A stretch of 64,000 nt of DNA from a bacterium (GTDB taxonomy: Bacteria > 4484-113 > JAFGCY01), in contig JADZFO010000040.1 of the NCBI GenBank assembly GCA_020849855.1, positions 124,001 to 188,000 on the forward strand. The letters run 5' to 3'. Both the position numbers and the translations under genes were made by a program. This document shows, piece after piece, positions 25,468-33,798 of the stretch. Positions within the stretch are counted from its first letter, which is position 1. Every line of letters starts with the position of its first letter. The notes beneath the pieces are model-generated. The model searched no databases and was not told the DNA's origin. It saw nothing but the letters and a program-made list of their open reading frames with translations.

Positions 25468-26769
25468 CTAGTCCAGCGCGACCTGTACCAGGCCGTTGCG
25501 GATGTACTCCTCAAGCTGCTCGTCATAGACGGCGATCGCATAGCGCAGCTGGCTGGTGGAGACCGGCACGGGCACGATGATCTCGTACTCGCGCTTCTCA
25601 TCGTCGAGGGCCACCATGATGTCGCTGGGATCGCGCAGGCTGTCAGCGCTCTTCTGGGACAGCAGCTTGCCGGACACAGCCGTCGCGCTGTCCGCCCCGG
25701 GGGCGGCGCTGCGGTCCATGTTGACCACCTCGCTGTAGCCCTTGCCGGAGCTCTCGCGGATGCTCACCTCATAGGGCTGGCGCGAGGAGCTACTGGTGCT
25801 GACCGCGATGTCGTAGAGCCAGTTGAAGCGGCTGGCCGGGTTTTCCTTTGTCGCCGCGCTGGCCGAGATGAATACCTGGTAGCGATAGATCGGGCGGCTG
25901 CCCTTGGGCATCGAGAAGCGGATCACCAGGTCGCGCAGATCGCCGCGGCCGGTGGAGGGCGACTCGCTGTAGAGGCGCTCGCTGGAGCGGATGCTCAGCG
26001 GGGCATAGACCTCGGCCTCGAGCTGCGCGGCGGGCTGCAGGATCTTGCCGGCCCCGGCAGCCGCAGCGCCTGCGTTCTTGCCCGGGCTCTTGCCGCTTAC
26101 CTTCTCGTCAGCCTTTGCGCCGGAGGTCTTGGCCCCCGCCTTGCCCTTGTCCTTGCCTTTGCTCTTCGACTTGGCCGGCGTCCTGCCCTTGGCGCTGTCG
26201 GCCTGCTTGCCGGACATGGAGATGAACTGCTTGACCGAGCCGGGGCTCAGGTCCCGGGCGGCGATGCGGCCCTGGGGATCAATCAGGAAAGTGGAGGGAA
26301 TGAGCTGCACGCCCCAGGCTTTAGCGATGCCATCGTTGCCATCGTCCCCGTCATACAGGACCGGGTAAGCGATGCGGGCCTTGGAGACGGTCTTCTTCAG
26401 GTTGCCATAGGTCATCTCGTTGTCGAGCGACACCCCGATGACAGTGAAGTCCTCGCGCTCAGCCATGTCGCGGCTGATCTTGACCACGCCGGGAAGTTCC
26501 TTCATGCAGGGGCCGCACCAGGTGGCCCAGAAGTCGACATAGACCCACTTGCCGCGCATGGCGTCAAGCGAGACCGGCGTGCCGCTGATGTCGAGGCCGT
26601 AAAGCTCGGGGGCCATGCTGCCCAGTTCCGAGCGCAGCTCAAGGGCGGCGCGGACCTCCGGGCTGAGTTCGCTGTCCTGTACGGAATCAAGTTGTGCAGA
26701 CGCGCCAGAGACGTGCAGAATCAAGGCGACTGCAGCGGCGGCGCAGGCTGTAAAGCCCCGGCGTATCAT
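25468..26769 (-). CDS. Secreted TlpA/ResA-type thioredoxin with extra C-terminal domain
   Basis: About 433 residues. Signal peptide (ACAAAAVALILHVSGASAQ), then a thioredoxin fold with active site WATWCGPCMKELP, typical of periplasmic TlpA/ResA reductases, and IPSTFLIDPQGRI. A Lys/Gly/Ala/Ser linker (about 190-240) leads to a C-terminal beta-rich domain not usual in the family (YRYQVFISASAATKENPASR, REYEIIVPVPV). ATG 26769 is preferred over the upstream in-frame start since GGAGGG lies 12 bases upstream and the signal peptide begins there. Likely keeps cysteines reduced in an envelope protein; partner unknown. Confidence 0.82.
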   Translation of the reverse strand: MIRRGFTACAAAAVALILHVSGASAQLDSVQDSELSPEVRAALELRSELGSMAPELYGLDISGTPVSLDAMRGKWVYVDFWATWCGPCMKELPGVVKISRDMAEREDFTVIGVSLDNEMTYGNLKKTVSKARIAYPVLYDGDDGNDGIAKAWGVQLIPSTFLIDPQGRIAARDLSPGSVKQFISMSGKQADSAKGRTPAKSKSKGKDKGKAGAKTSGAKADEKVSGKSPGKNAGAAAAGAGKILQPAAQLEAEVYAPLSIRSSERLYSESPSTGRGDLRDLVIRFSMPKGSRPIYRYQVFISASAATKENPASRFNWLYDIAVSTSSSSRQPYEVSIRESSGKGYSEVVNMDRSAAPGADSATAVSGKLLSQKSADSLRDPSDIMVALDDEKREYEIIVPVPVSTSQLRYAIAVYDEQLEEYIRNGLVQVALD

Positions 26770-26827
26770 GAAAATCTCTGTCCCTCCGAGCCCACAGGGC
26801 GGCGACGGACCCACCCCGTGCCCGCCG

Positions 26828-26833
26828 ATTATA
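26828..26833 (-). promoter_or_regulatory. -10 hexamer TATAAT upstream of the thioredoxin-thiE unit
   Basis: Minus-strand TATAAT, 58 bases before ATG 26769, in the gap after the glycosyltransferase gene. Confidence 0.45.
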
Positions 26834-26893
26834 GCGGACGCAAACAGGCCGCCCGCTGTTTAGATTCGCCTGCGGCAGGGGCGCTGTTAAACC

Positions 26894-27943
26894 TCAGGGC
26901 CGCCAGCGCGGGCAGGTCGCCGCCAGCAGTCTGGCCGCGGCGTCATAGACCGTCTGCGCGCCGATGGTATGCAGGCAGGTGCGGTTGTGGAGCTGGCTGC
27001 CGAAGCGGGCGTCGCAGCGGCTGCAGATGCCCTCCGCGCGGACCGTGATGGAGTTGGCGTACTGGAAGGGACCGCAGCGCGCCGGGTCAGTGGGCCCGAA
27101 GAGCACCACCACCGGGCGCTGGCGCCCGACGGCCAGATGCACCGGCCCGCTGTCGGGGCCGATGAAGAGGTCCGCCTTGTCCAGCACCCAGCTCAGCTCC
27201 TCGATGGTGGTCTGGCCGACAAGGTCCACGACCGTGTTGTTGTAGCTGTAGACGCCCTCGAAGTGCACCCGCTCGGCCGGTGAGCCGAGGAAGACGAAGT
27301 CGACAGAGTTCACAGGAAAGAGGTTAAGCAGCTTGTTGAAGCTCTCCAGCGGCCAGCGCTTGTGCTCCACGGTGGCGCCGACACTGAGAGCGACGATGGG
27401 CCTTGAGCGGCCGAAGTTAGGGCCCAGTTTGTCCTTCAGCCAGACCTTGGCCCGCTCCTCGTCGATGTAGACCTTCTCGCTGTAGTCGCGGACCTCCACA
27501 CCGTAGCTCTGCAGCAGGAAGGCCTTCTCCTCGATGAGGTGCTCGCGCATGTCGGGCCGGCTGAAACTGCGCGTAAGCAGCAGGTCGCGCATCTCACTGC
27601 GGTAGCCGACCCGCTCCTTCACGCCGCCAAGCAGGGCCATCAGGGCGGAGCCGAAACTGTTGTGGAAGATGAAGGCCAGGTCGAAGGAGCCGGCCTTGAG
27701 CGCCTGGACAGCCGCGCCGAAGCTGGCCATGTTCCAGTCACCCTTCGAGCGATCGTAAGGAATAAGTTCATTGACAGCCGGATCGAAGCGGTAAGATGAA
27801 ATGGAGGCCGGCTGGCCCAGTACAGCCAGATGTGCTTCCGGCCACGCGCTGCGGACAGCCCGCACGCAGGGGCTGAGCATTACCAGATCGCCAATCATGG
27901 ACCAGTCCATAATGACGATGCGCCGGGGATCACGGCTAGCCAA
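26894..27943 (-). CDS. Family 9 glycosyltransferase (ADP-heptose:LPS heptosyltransferase-like)
   Basis: 349 residues with the GT9 hallmarks: N-terminal VIMDWSMIGDLVMLSPCVRA, central PIVALSVGATVEHKRWPLES, and the donor site ADLFIGPDSGPVHLAVGR...VVLFGPTDP. Adds heptose or a related sugar to the LPS core at the inner membrane. Start TTG 27943 lies 8 bases after TATAAT (27952-27957, minus strand); no ATG precedes the IVIMDW strand in frame. Heptose supply genes are at 47.2-48.6 kb. Confidence 0.85.
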   Translation of the reverse strand: MASRDPRRIVIMDWSMIGDLVMLSPCVRAVRSAWPEAHLAVLGQPASISSYRFDPAVNELIPYDRSKGDWNMASFGAAVQALKAGSFDLAFIFHNSFGSALMALLGGVKERVGYRSEMRDLLLTRSFSRPDMREHLIEEKAFLLQSYGVEVRDYSEKVYIDEERAKVWLKDKLGPNFGRSRPIVALSVGATVEHKRWPLESFNKLLNLFPVNSVDFVFLGSPAERVHFEGVYSYNNTVVDLVGQTTIEELSWVLDKADLFIGPDSGPVHLAVGRQRPVVVLFGPTDPARCGPFQYANSITVRAEGICSRCDARFGSQLHNRTCLHTIGAQTVYDAAARLLAATCPRWRP

Positions 27944-28111
27944 GGCGAGCCATTATAGTGATATCGCCGTGCTCCCCCCACTGGCAATGTTCAGCCCCCG
28001 CCTGCAGGCTAAGGCTGCGAATCTCCAGGCCACTGCGTCCAGTGCCAGCCTCTTTTGGCTTTCAGGCTTTTTGCTTGACGATGTCCTCTTACTTCCCCTC
28101 TACCCTCTTAG

Positions 28112-29095
28112 CTACTTCGCCAGAGACCACAGCGAGCCCCGCCAGCCGGCGGCCGAGATTGCTGCAAAGGTCCGTTCACAGGTCTGAATGAAGTTGACGC
28201 CGTATCCCATGGCGCTGGCCACCTCAATGCGCCGGCGGTTCAGGGCCTCCAGCCGGGCCTGGCTGGGCTGCGACTGGCAGGCCAGCTTGGCTATCTCCCA
28301 TTCCAGCCACCAGATAAGCTCATGGCCGGCGAGGTCCGGCTCCAGCCGTTCTTCCTTTGGACGCGGGTCCAGGCTCAAGCCATGACCCGCCCTGAACTCG
28401 TCCAGCACGTCTGCCCAGTGCTCGGACGGCAGATAGCGCAGGGCCACCTTGAGGATCGCCAGGCTGTTCCAGCCATGGTCTTGGAGTACCTCAGGCAGCT
28501 CGTCCTTCGGGAATTCAAAACTGGCCAGGTAGCCCGGCACGTAAGCCGCAACCCGGCGGTACTCGTTAACGATCTGCCGCGGGGTCAGCACCCTGTCGCG
28601 GGCCGCGACGTTGTCTAGCCACTTGGCTTCAGCCAGCAGCGAAAGGCAGCGCAGCTGCATTTCGCTGTCCAGGCCAACGGCCAGTCCATGCCTGGCCCGG
28701 CGCAGCTGGCCCTCGGCGAGCAGGCTGCGCACCAGCTCAACCTGTTCATAAACCTCCTCGTGCTGGAGGCGCGAAAGTGCGCCATAGGCTGTAAGCAGGG
28801 CAAAGGTGCACAGCGCGCGGTCATAGGCGCTGGCCAGCGGTTCATGCTGGCAGTACTTCTCTGTCCACTCCAGCAGGCCCTGGAGCTCAGCTACCTGGTC
28901 AAAGCGGTCGCGGTTACAGGCCCCGACTGCTTCCCTGGTAAGTGCTCCAGCCAGCTGGCTGAAGGCAGCGGCTTCCATGAGCGGCTCGGGACGCTGGATG
29001 TCCTCGGCGCCATAGAGTGTCTGGCGGGTCCACCAGAGCTGGGGCTTGCCCAGGAACTCCAGCGGGCTGGGCACGGAGACGGCAATGGCGCTCAT
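28112..29095 (-). CDS. Unknown helical protein paired with XRE regulator
   Basis: 327 residues, mostly helical and rich in Leu, Ala, Glu and Trp, no signal peptide or membrane helix. Segments such as YDRALCTFALLTAYGALSRL and HEEVYEQVELVRSLLAEGQL suggest tetratricopeptide-like helical pairs. I recognise no family. ATG 29095 overlaps the stop of the upstream XRE gene (ATGA), so it is translated with it. Could be a sensor or effector for the regulator. Confidence 0.65.
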   Translation of the reverse strand: MSAIAVSVPSPLEFLGKPQLWWTRQTLYGAEDIQRPEPLMEAAAFSQLAGALTREAVGACNRDRFDQVAELQGLLEWTEKYCQHEPLASAYDRALCTFALLTAYGALSRLQHEEVYEQVELVRSLLAEGQLRRARHGLAVGLDSEMQLRCLSLLAEAKWLDNVAARDRVLTPRQIVNEYRRVAAYVPGYLASFEFPKDELPEVLQDHGWNSLAILKVALRYLPSEHWADVLDEFRAGHGLSLDPRPKEERLEPDLAGHELIWWLEWEIAKLACQSQPSQARLEALNRRRIEVASAMGYGVNFIQTCERTFAAISAAGWRGSLWSLAK

Positions 29096-29697
29096 CGGCG
29101 CCCGCCTTCACCGGCACTGGGACGCGGCTCGGATTCAGCGCTGGAGCCAGAGCTCTCCTCAACCGAAGCCCCGGCCATCTGGTCCAGGATCTCCCGGGAG
29201 CGCTGCTTAAGTTTCTGCCGCGCCTCGCTGACAACGTAGCTGTGTTCGTCTGAGGCCGTTAGTGTTGAGAGCGGTCTTCCACCAGCCAGGGTTTCTGAGT
29301 CTGCAGCAGCACTGGTCCCAATCCGGCCTGAGGCGGCAGTCTCGTGAGCTGTAGAAATCTCTCCGGCCAGCATACGGCGCATTACCCGCAGGCCGGCGCT
29401 GTACAGGGCATCCTCCAGCTGATCGGGAGAGATTGCCGCGTTTCCGGGGCCTGCCGTGCTTGAACTGATGATGCCCAGCTGCTCATCAACACTCTGACCC
29501 AGCCTGGCCATGGCCCAGAGCACCAGGTCCGCCGGCGGAGCGCTCTTGCCCTCCAAAACCCGGTAGACGGTGGCCCGGCTCAGCTCGAAGCCGTCCCGCT
29601 GCAAGGCCTGATGCAGCGCCGGAACGCGCCACTGACGCTGTTCCATCAACTTTTGGATGCTAAGCGTCGCAATTGTGAGACACTGTTCTTGTTTCAC
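29092..29697 (-). CDS. XRE/Cro-type helix-turn-helix regulator
   Basis: 201 residues. N-terminal HTH: IQKLMEQRQWRVPALHQALQ then LSRATVYRVLEGKSAPPADL. The rest is Ser/Ala/Gly-rich and probably disordered, with a charged end. GTG start at 29697 follows TAACTT by 6 bases, with no Shine-Dalgarno. Overlaps its partner gene by 4 bases. Probably autoregulates the two-gene unit. Confidence 0.78.
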   Translation of the reverse strand: MKQEQCLTIATLSIQKLMEQRQWRVPALHQALQRDGFELSRATVYRVLEGKSAPPADLVLWAMARLGQSVDEQLGIISSSTAGPGNAAISPDQLEDALYSAGLRVMRRMLAGEISTAHETAASGRIGTSAAADSETLAGGRPLSTLTASDEHSYVVSEARQKLKQRSREILDQMAGASVEESSGSSAESEPRPSAGEGGRR

Positions 29698-29909
29698 TTG
29701 CTGAAGTTATCACATAAACCGCAGTAGTGCAAGTACTTCTGCCGGAATAGATACAGATTCGCGATGACTGGTGCGTGTGCATGTCATAGTTGAAAGGAAC
29801 TTGAGGTCAAGGCTTCGATTTCGAGACATCTTTAAGACTCAGCAATCGGAGAGTAAGATACGCGCGCCGATAAACATCCTGCCGGGGCTGCCGGCGCAGA
29901 GAGGCTTCA

Positions 29910-31187
29910 ATGAGCGCGAAACGTTTGTCCATCCCTCTGGACATTGCCGACATAAACCTGGCCAACGAGGGCAAGCGCCGCACTGAATGGGCGGCGAGCG
30001 AGATGCCCGTGCTTGCCAGGCTGACTGATGAGTTCAAGCAGAGCAAGCCTCTCAAGGGACAGCGCATCGCAGCCTGTCTGCATGTCACGACTGAGACCGC
30101 CAACCTGATGCTGGTGCTGAAGGCCGGCGGTGCAGAAGTTCGTCTCTGCGGCAGCAACCCGCTCAGCACCCAGGATGACGTGGCGGCGCATCTGGTCCGC
30201 GACCACGGCATATCGACATTTGCCACCTATGGCGCCGACCGCAAGAAGTACTACGAGCAGATCAATGCCGTCCTCGACTTCAAGCCCACCATCACCATGG
30301 ACGACGGCTGCGACCTGGTGCACACTCTGCATTGCGAGCGCCGTGACCTGCTGCCGGGAATCATCGGCGGCACGGAGGAGACGACCACCGGTGTGATCCG
30401 GCTGCGCGCCATGGCGGCAGACGGTGCCCTCGCCTACCCCATCGTGGCGGTAAATGACGCTGACACCAAGCACCTCTTCGATAACCGCTACGGAACCGGG
30501 CAGAGCACCATTGACGGCATCCTGCGCGCCACCAACCTGCTGCTGGCGGGCCGCACAGTCGTTGTCGCCGGCTATGGCTGGTGCGGCCGCGGCGTGGCCA
30601 TGCGGGCGCGCGGCATGGGCGCAATCGTCGTGGTGACCGAGATTGATCCAATCAAGGCGCTCGAAGCGGCCCTGGACGGCTTCCAGGTGATGCCGATGTC
30701 CAAGGCGGCGCCGCTTGGGGACCTGTTCATCACTCTGACAGGCAACATCAACGTCATCGATGTGGCCCACATGCTCAAGATGAAGGACGGCGCCATCGTC
30801 TGCAACAGCGGGCACTTTGACGTCGAGATCAACGTTGGCGGCCTGGGCGCTGCCGCGAAGAAGGCCAATGCCTCCCGCGACAATGTGGTGGAGTACATAA
30901 TGCCCAGCGGCCGGAAAGTCCGTCTGCTGGCGGAAGGCCGCCTCGTCAACCTGGCTGCGGCTGAGGGGCATCCGGCGGCGGTTATGGATATGAGCTTCGC
31001 GAATCAGGCACTTTCCGCACAATATCTGGTCAAGCAGCATCATAAACTCAGTAAGGGTGTTTACAGCGTGCCGCGGGAACTGGACGAAAGGGTTGCCCGT
31101 CTCAAGCTGGGGACGCTCGGACTGAGCATTGACAAGCTCAGCGCTGAACAGAAGAAGTACCTGGCGAGCTACTCGCACGGCACTTAA
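29910..31187 (+). CDS. ahcY: Adenosylhomocysteinase
   Basis: Hydrolyses S-adenosylhomocysteine to adenosine and homocysteine in the methyl cycle; NAD-dependent, cytoplasmic. [19 protein letters not shown]-terminus, [37 protein letters not shown] site [12 protein letters not shown], and the C-terminal tail [20 protein letters not shown]. 425 residues, the short bacterial type. ATG 29910 follows AGAGAGG. No SAH riboswitch is visible in the 200-base leader. Homocysteine salvage links it to B12-dependent methionine synthase, in keeping with B12 uptake genes in the window. Confidence 0.97.
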   Translation: MSAKRLSIPLDIADINLANEGKRRTEWAASEMPVLARLTDEFKQSKPLKGQRIAACLHVTTETANLMLVLKAGGAEVRLCGSNPLSTQDDVAAHLVRDHGISTFATYGADRKKYYEQINAVLDFKPTITMDDGCDLVHTLHCERRDLLPGIIGGTEETTTGVIRLRAMAADGALAYPIVAVNDADTKHLFDNRYGTGQSTIDGILRATNLLLAGRTVVVAGYGWCGRGVAMRARGMGAIVVVTEIDPIKALEAALDGFQVMPMSKAAPLGDLFITLTGNINVIDVAHMLKMKDGAIVCNSGHFDVEINVGGLGAAAKKANASRDNVVEYIMPSGRKVRLLAEGRLVNLAAAEGHPAAVMDMSFANQALSAQYLVKQHHKLSKGVYSVPRELDERVARLKLGTLGLSIDKLSAEQKKYLASYSHGT

Positions 31188-31316
31188 GCCTGACCAGCGC
31201 GGGTATTGTTTAGCTGCAGGCAGTCTGCTGACGATGAGTTATCAGCATTCATGCGGTTTTGAATGTATGATTGCAGCTGTACGCGACCTTAAGTATGGCT
31301 TGAAGCGAGGCGAAGA

Positions 31317-33755
31317 GTGAAATACATCGCGCTGGTGCTGGCCTTGTGGCTGGCTCTGAGTGTATGCAGCCTGGCGGCTGAGCTCAAGGGGGTTGAAGCT
31401 TTTCCCCTCGACCAGCTCAAGCCGGGCCAGAAGGCCGTGGGCCACACTGTCATCCGTGGCATCAAGGTCGAGACCTTTGACGTTGAGATCCTCGAGCTTG
31501 TGCCGGACGGCGGCTTTGATGGCGGCCCGATGGTACTGGCCAGATTCAGCGGCCCCGTGGTTGAGCACTCCAAGGGTATCGCGGCTGGATACTCCGGCAG
31601 CCCGGTCTATATTGGCAGCAAGCTGCTGGGCGCCGTAAGCATGGCGATTCCATATACCGATACGCATATTGGCGGTATTACCCCGATCGGCCAGATGCTG
31701 GCTGCAATGCCCACTGGCGCCGAACCGGACTATACCAACAACACTGTCCTGCCAAAGACTGAGCACAGCGGCACGCCCATCGATGAAGAGGGCAACCCGA
31801 TTGATGAGCGTGGCGAGAAGATCGCTTATACCTCTGATGCTGCTGCCGCTCTGCGCTTTAACGAGAGCATGCGTGCTGAAGGCATCAAGCGCTACGCCGC
31901 CGTGCCCTGCACCACCCCGATCCTCTACAGCGGCATCAGCCCGCAGATTATGGCGCGCTACCAGCCCCAGCTTCAGAAGCTGCTGGGCCCGAACTTCAGC
32001 TTTGCCCCCGCCCCGGCCGGAGCCGGCGGCGATACGGGCCTGCTCCAGCTGCAGCAGGAAATGCAGGCGGCGGGCGGCGGCGCGGCCCCGGGCCTGCTTT
32101 TCGCGCCCAAGACGCCCGGCCCGGCGCTGAAGGGCGGAGATGCCGTGGCTGTCTCCCTGATGCAGGGTGATATTGAACTGAACGCTATCGGCACCGTGAC
32201 CTACAGCGACGCCGATGGCCGCGTGCTGATCTTCGGCCATCCCATGCTGGGCAGCGGCAGCACCAACCTGCCCATGGGCAAGGGCTATGTGGTCTGGACC
32301 TTCACCAGCATTGAGCGCGCTTTCAAGCAGGGCGTGCGCCTTGACACCCTCGGCACACTGACCCAGGACCGGCTGGCCGCCTGCGGCGGAAAGCTAAACA
32401 CCCAGCCGGACCTGATTCCCTTCAAGATCAAGATCAAGGACATCGATAACGGCAGCGAGCGCGTGATGAACGTCTCGGTCATCCGGCACCCCGACTACAC
32501 GCCCATGCTGATGGCGATGGCGCTGAGCCAGGCCGCCGGCAAGGTCCTGGACCGCCAGAGCGGCGGCACCATGAAGATGAGCTACCACATTGAGGGTATC
32601 GGCCTCAAGGAGCCGCTGCGCCGCGTCAATTACTACAGCGACGACATGGATGTGATCAGCCAGGGCGCCTACGAACTGGCCCCGATTGCCAACCTGCTGA
32701 CCACCAACATCTACCGCGATGTGAAGCTCAGCAAGGTTGAGGTGCTGCTTGAGATCACCCGCAACCGCGTCAACGCCTCGATTGACGACGCGGAGCTGGT
32801 GATTGACAAGGCCACGCCCGCCCCGGGTATGCCGCAGACTCCTGATATGCACCAGGTCCTGCCGGAGCAGACCCCGCCCAGCCAGCCGGCACAGCCTGCG
32901 CAGCCAGGTTCAGGCATGGTGCTGCCGGGCGGCAAGCTGCCGCTGAATCAGATCAGCTCGCAGCTGCCAGCCATTTATGGCGGTGTCCCGCTGCAGCAGC
33001 AGGATCCTGATCAGCCGAACCCCAATCCTAATCCGAACCCGAACCAGCAGCAAAGCACTACCCCGCCGCCGATCATGGGCCCGGGCGGGATGATGCCGGG
33101 CGGCAATATCCCCACCTTCGCCCCTGGGGAGACGATCAAGGTCCGCGTGCGCCTGCAGCCTTTCCGCACTGACGCGATCTTCCGCGAGTTCAGCATCAAG
33201 GTTCCCGATGACTTCCCCAGCGGTTCGACCATGATCCTGGTGCATGGCGGCGGCGACCTGATCTCCATGTCTGACATCAACGGCAAGGGCCGCAACCTCT
33301 TTGGCATGGGGCCGATCATTGAAGTGAAGGACCACGACCTGGATTCCATTCTGGATCAGATCATCGAGTGGCCGCTGAACAATGAGCTGCTTGTCACTCT
33401 GGCGCGGCCCTTCGACCCGGCTGCCCCGCAGGAGCTGGGCGCCCAGGATGACAACAAGGAAAAGCCGGACGACAAGATCGACGCCAAGTACCAGATGGAG
33501 TACGTAATCTACAACGGCTTCATGCTGCCGGTGAACATCCAGACCAAGGAAGACCAGGCCCTGGCGGCGCAGATGACCGGCACCATTCCGGCCGATACCG
33601 GAGCCCCGACCACTCCGGCCGGTGACAGCGCCCCGCAGAGCGGCCAGCCTGATGCCACGGGCGAAGGCGACTACATCCGCACCAGCGCCAGCCTGCACGA
33701 CGGACTGCGCCAGCCACTGGAGCGGCTGCGCGCAGGCAAGGGCAGGCAGTTCTAA
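31317..33755 (+). CDS. Secreted S55 (SpoIVB-like) serine protease domain protein
   Basis: 812 residues. Signal peptide (LVLALWLALSVCSLAAE), an S55 domain with VGHTVIRGIKVETFDVEIL and the nucleophile region IAAGYSGSPVYIGSKLLGAV, and the later family block GHPMLGSGSTNLPMGKGYV. Then a beta-rich region, a Pro/Gln/Asn linker with an NPNPNPNPN run (about 33020-33045), and a C-terminal domain ending in a charged tail. GTG 31317 fits GAGGCGAAGA just upstream. In Firmicutes SpoIVB activates sigma-K, but non-sporulating lineages carry secreted relatives of unknown role, as here. Confidence 0.85.
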   Translation: MKYIALVLALWLALSVCSLAAELKGVEAFPLDQLKPGQKAVGHTVIRGIKVETFDVEILELVPDGGFDGGPMVLARFSGPVVEHSKGIAAGYSGSPVYIGSKLLGAVSMAIPYTDTHIGGITPIGQMLAAMPTGAEPDYTNNTVLPKTEHSGTPIDEEGNPIDERGEKIAYTSDAAAALRFNESMRAEGIKRYAAVPCTTPILYSGISPQIMARYQPQLQKLLGPNFSFAPAPAGAGGDTGLLQLQQEMQAAGGGAAPGLLFAPKTPGPALKGGDAVAVSLMQGDIELNAIGTVTYSDADGRVLIFGHPMLGSGSTNLPMGKGYVVWTFTSIERAFKQGVRLDTLGTLTQDRLAACGGKLNTQPDLIPFKIKIKDIDNGSERVMNVSVIRHPDYTPMLMAMALSQAAGKVLDRQSGGTMKMSYHIEGIGLKEPLRRVNYYSDDMDVISQGAYELAPIANLLTTNIYRDVKLSKVEVLLEITRNRVNASIDDAELVIDKATPAPGMPQTPDMHQVLPEQTPPSQPAQPAQPGSGMVLPGGKLPLNQISSQLPAIYGGVPLQQQDPDQPNPNPNPNPNQQQSTTPPPIMGPGGMMPGGNIPTFAPGETIKVRVRLQPFRTDAIFREFSIKVPDDFPSGSTMILVHGGGDLISMSDINGKGRNLFGMGPIIEVKDHDLDSILDQIIEWPLNNELLVTLARPFDPAAPQELGAQDDNKEKPDDKIDAKYQMEYVIYNGFMLPVNIQTKEDQALAAQMTGTIPADTGAPTTPAGDSAPQSGQPDATGEGDYIRTSASLHDGLRQPLERLRAGKGRQF

Positions 33756-33798
33756 GCCGCGCCGAACCTATACAGTGAACTGAAATGAGCCAGGCGTC

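Noticed and set aside
24736-27048. 770-codon plus-strand frame across thiE, thioredoxin and glycosyltransferase genes
   Set aside because: It crosses three genes coded on the other strand with clear motifs and has none of its own.
29700-29909. SAH riboswitch before ahcY
   Set aside because: The conserved core of that riboswitch was not found in the leader.
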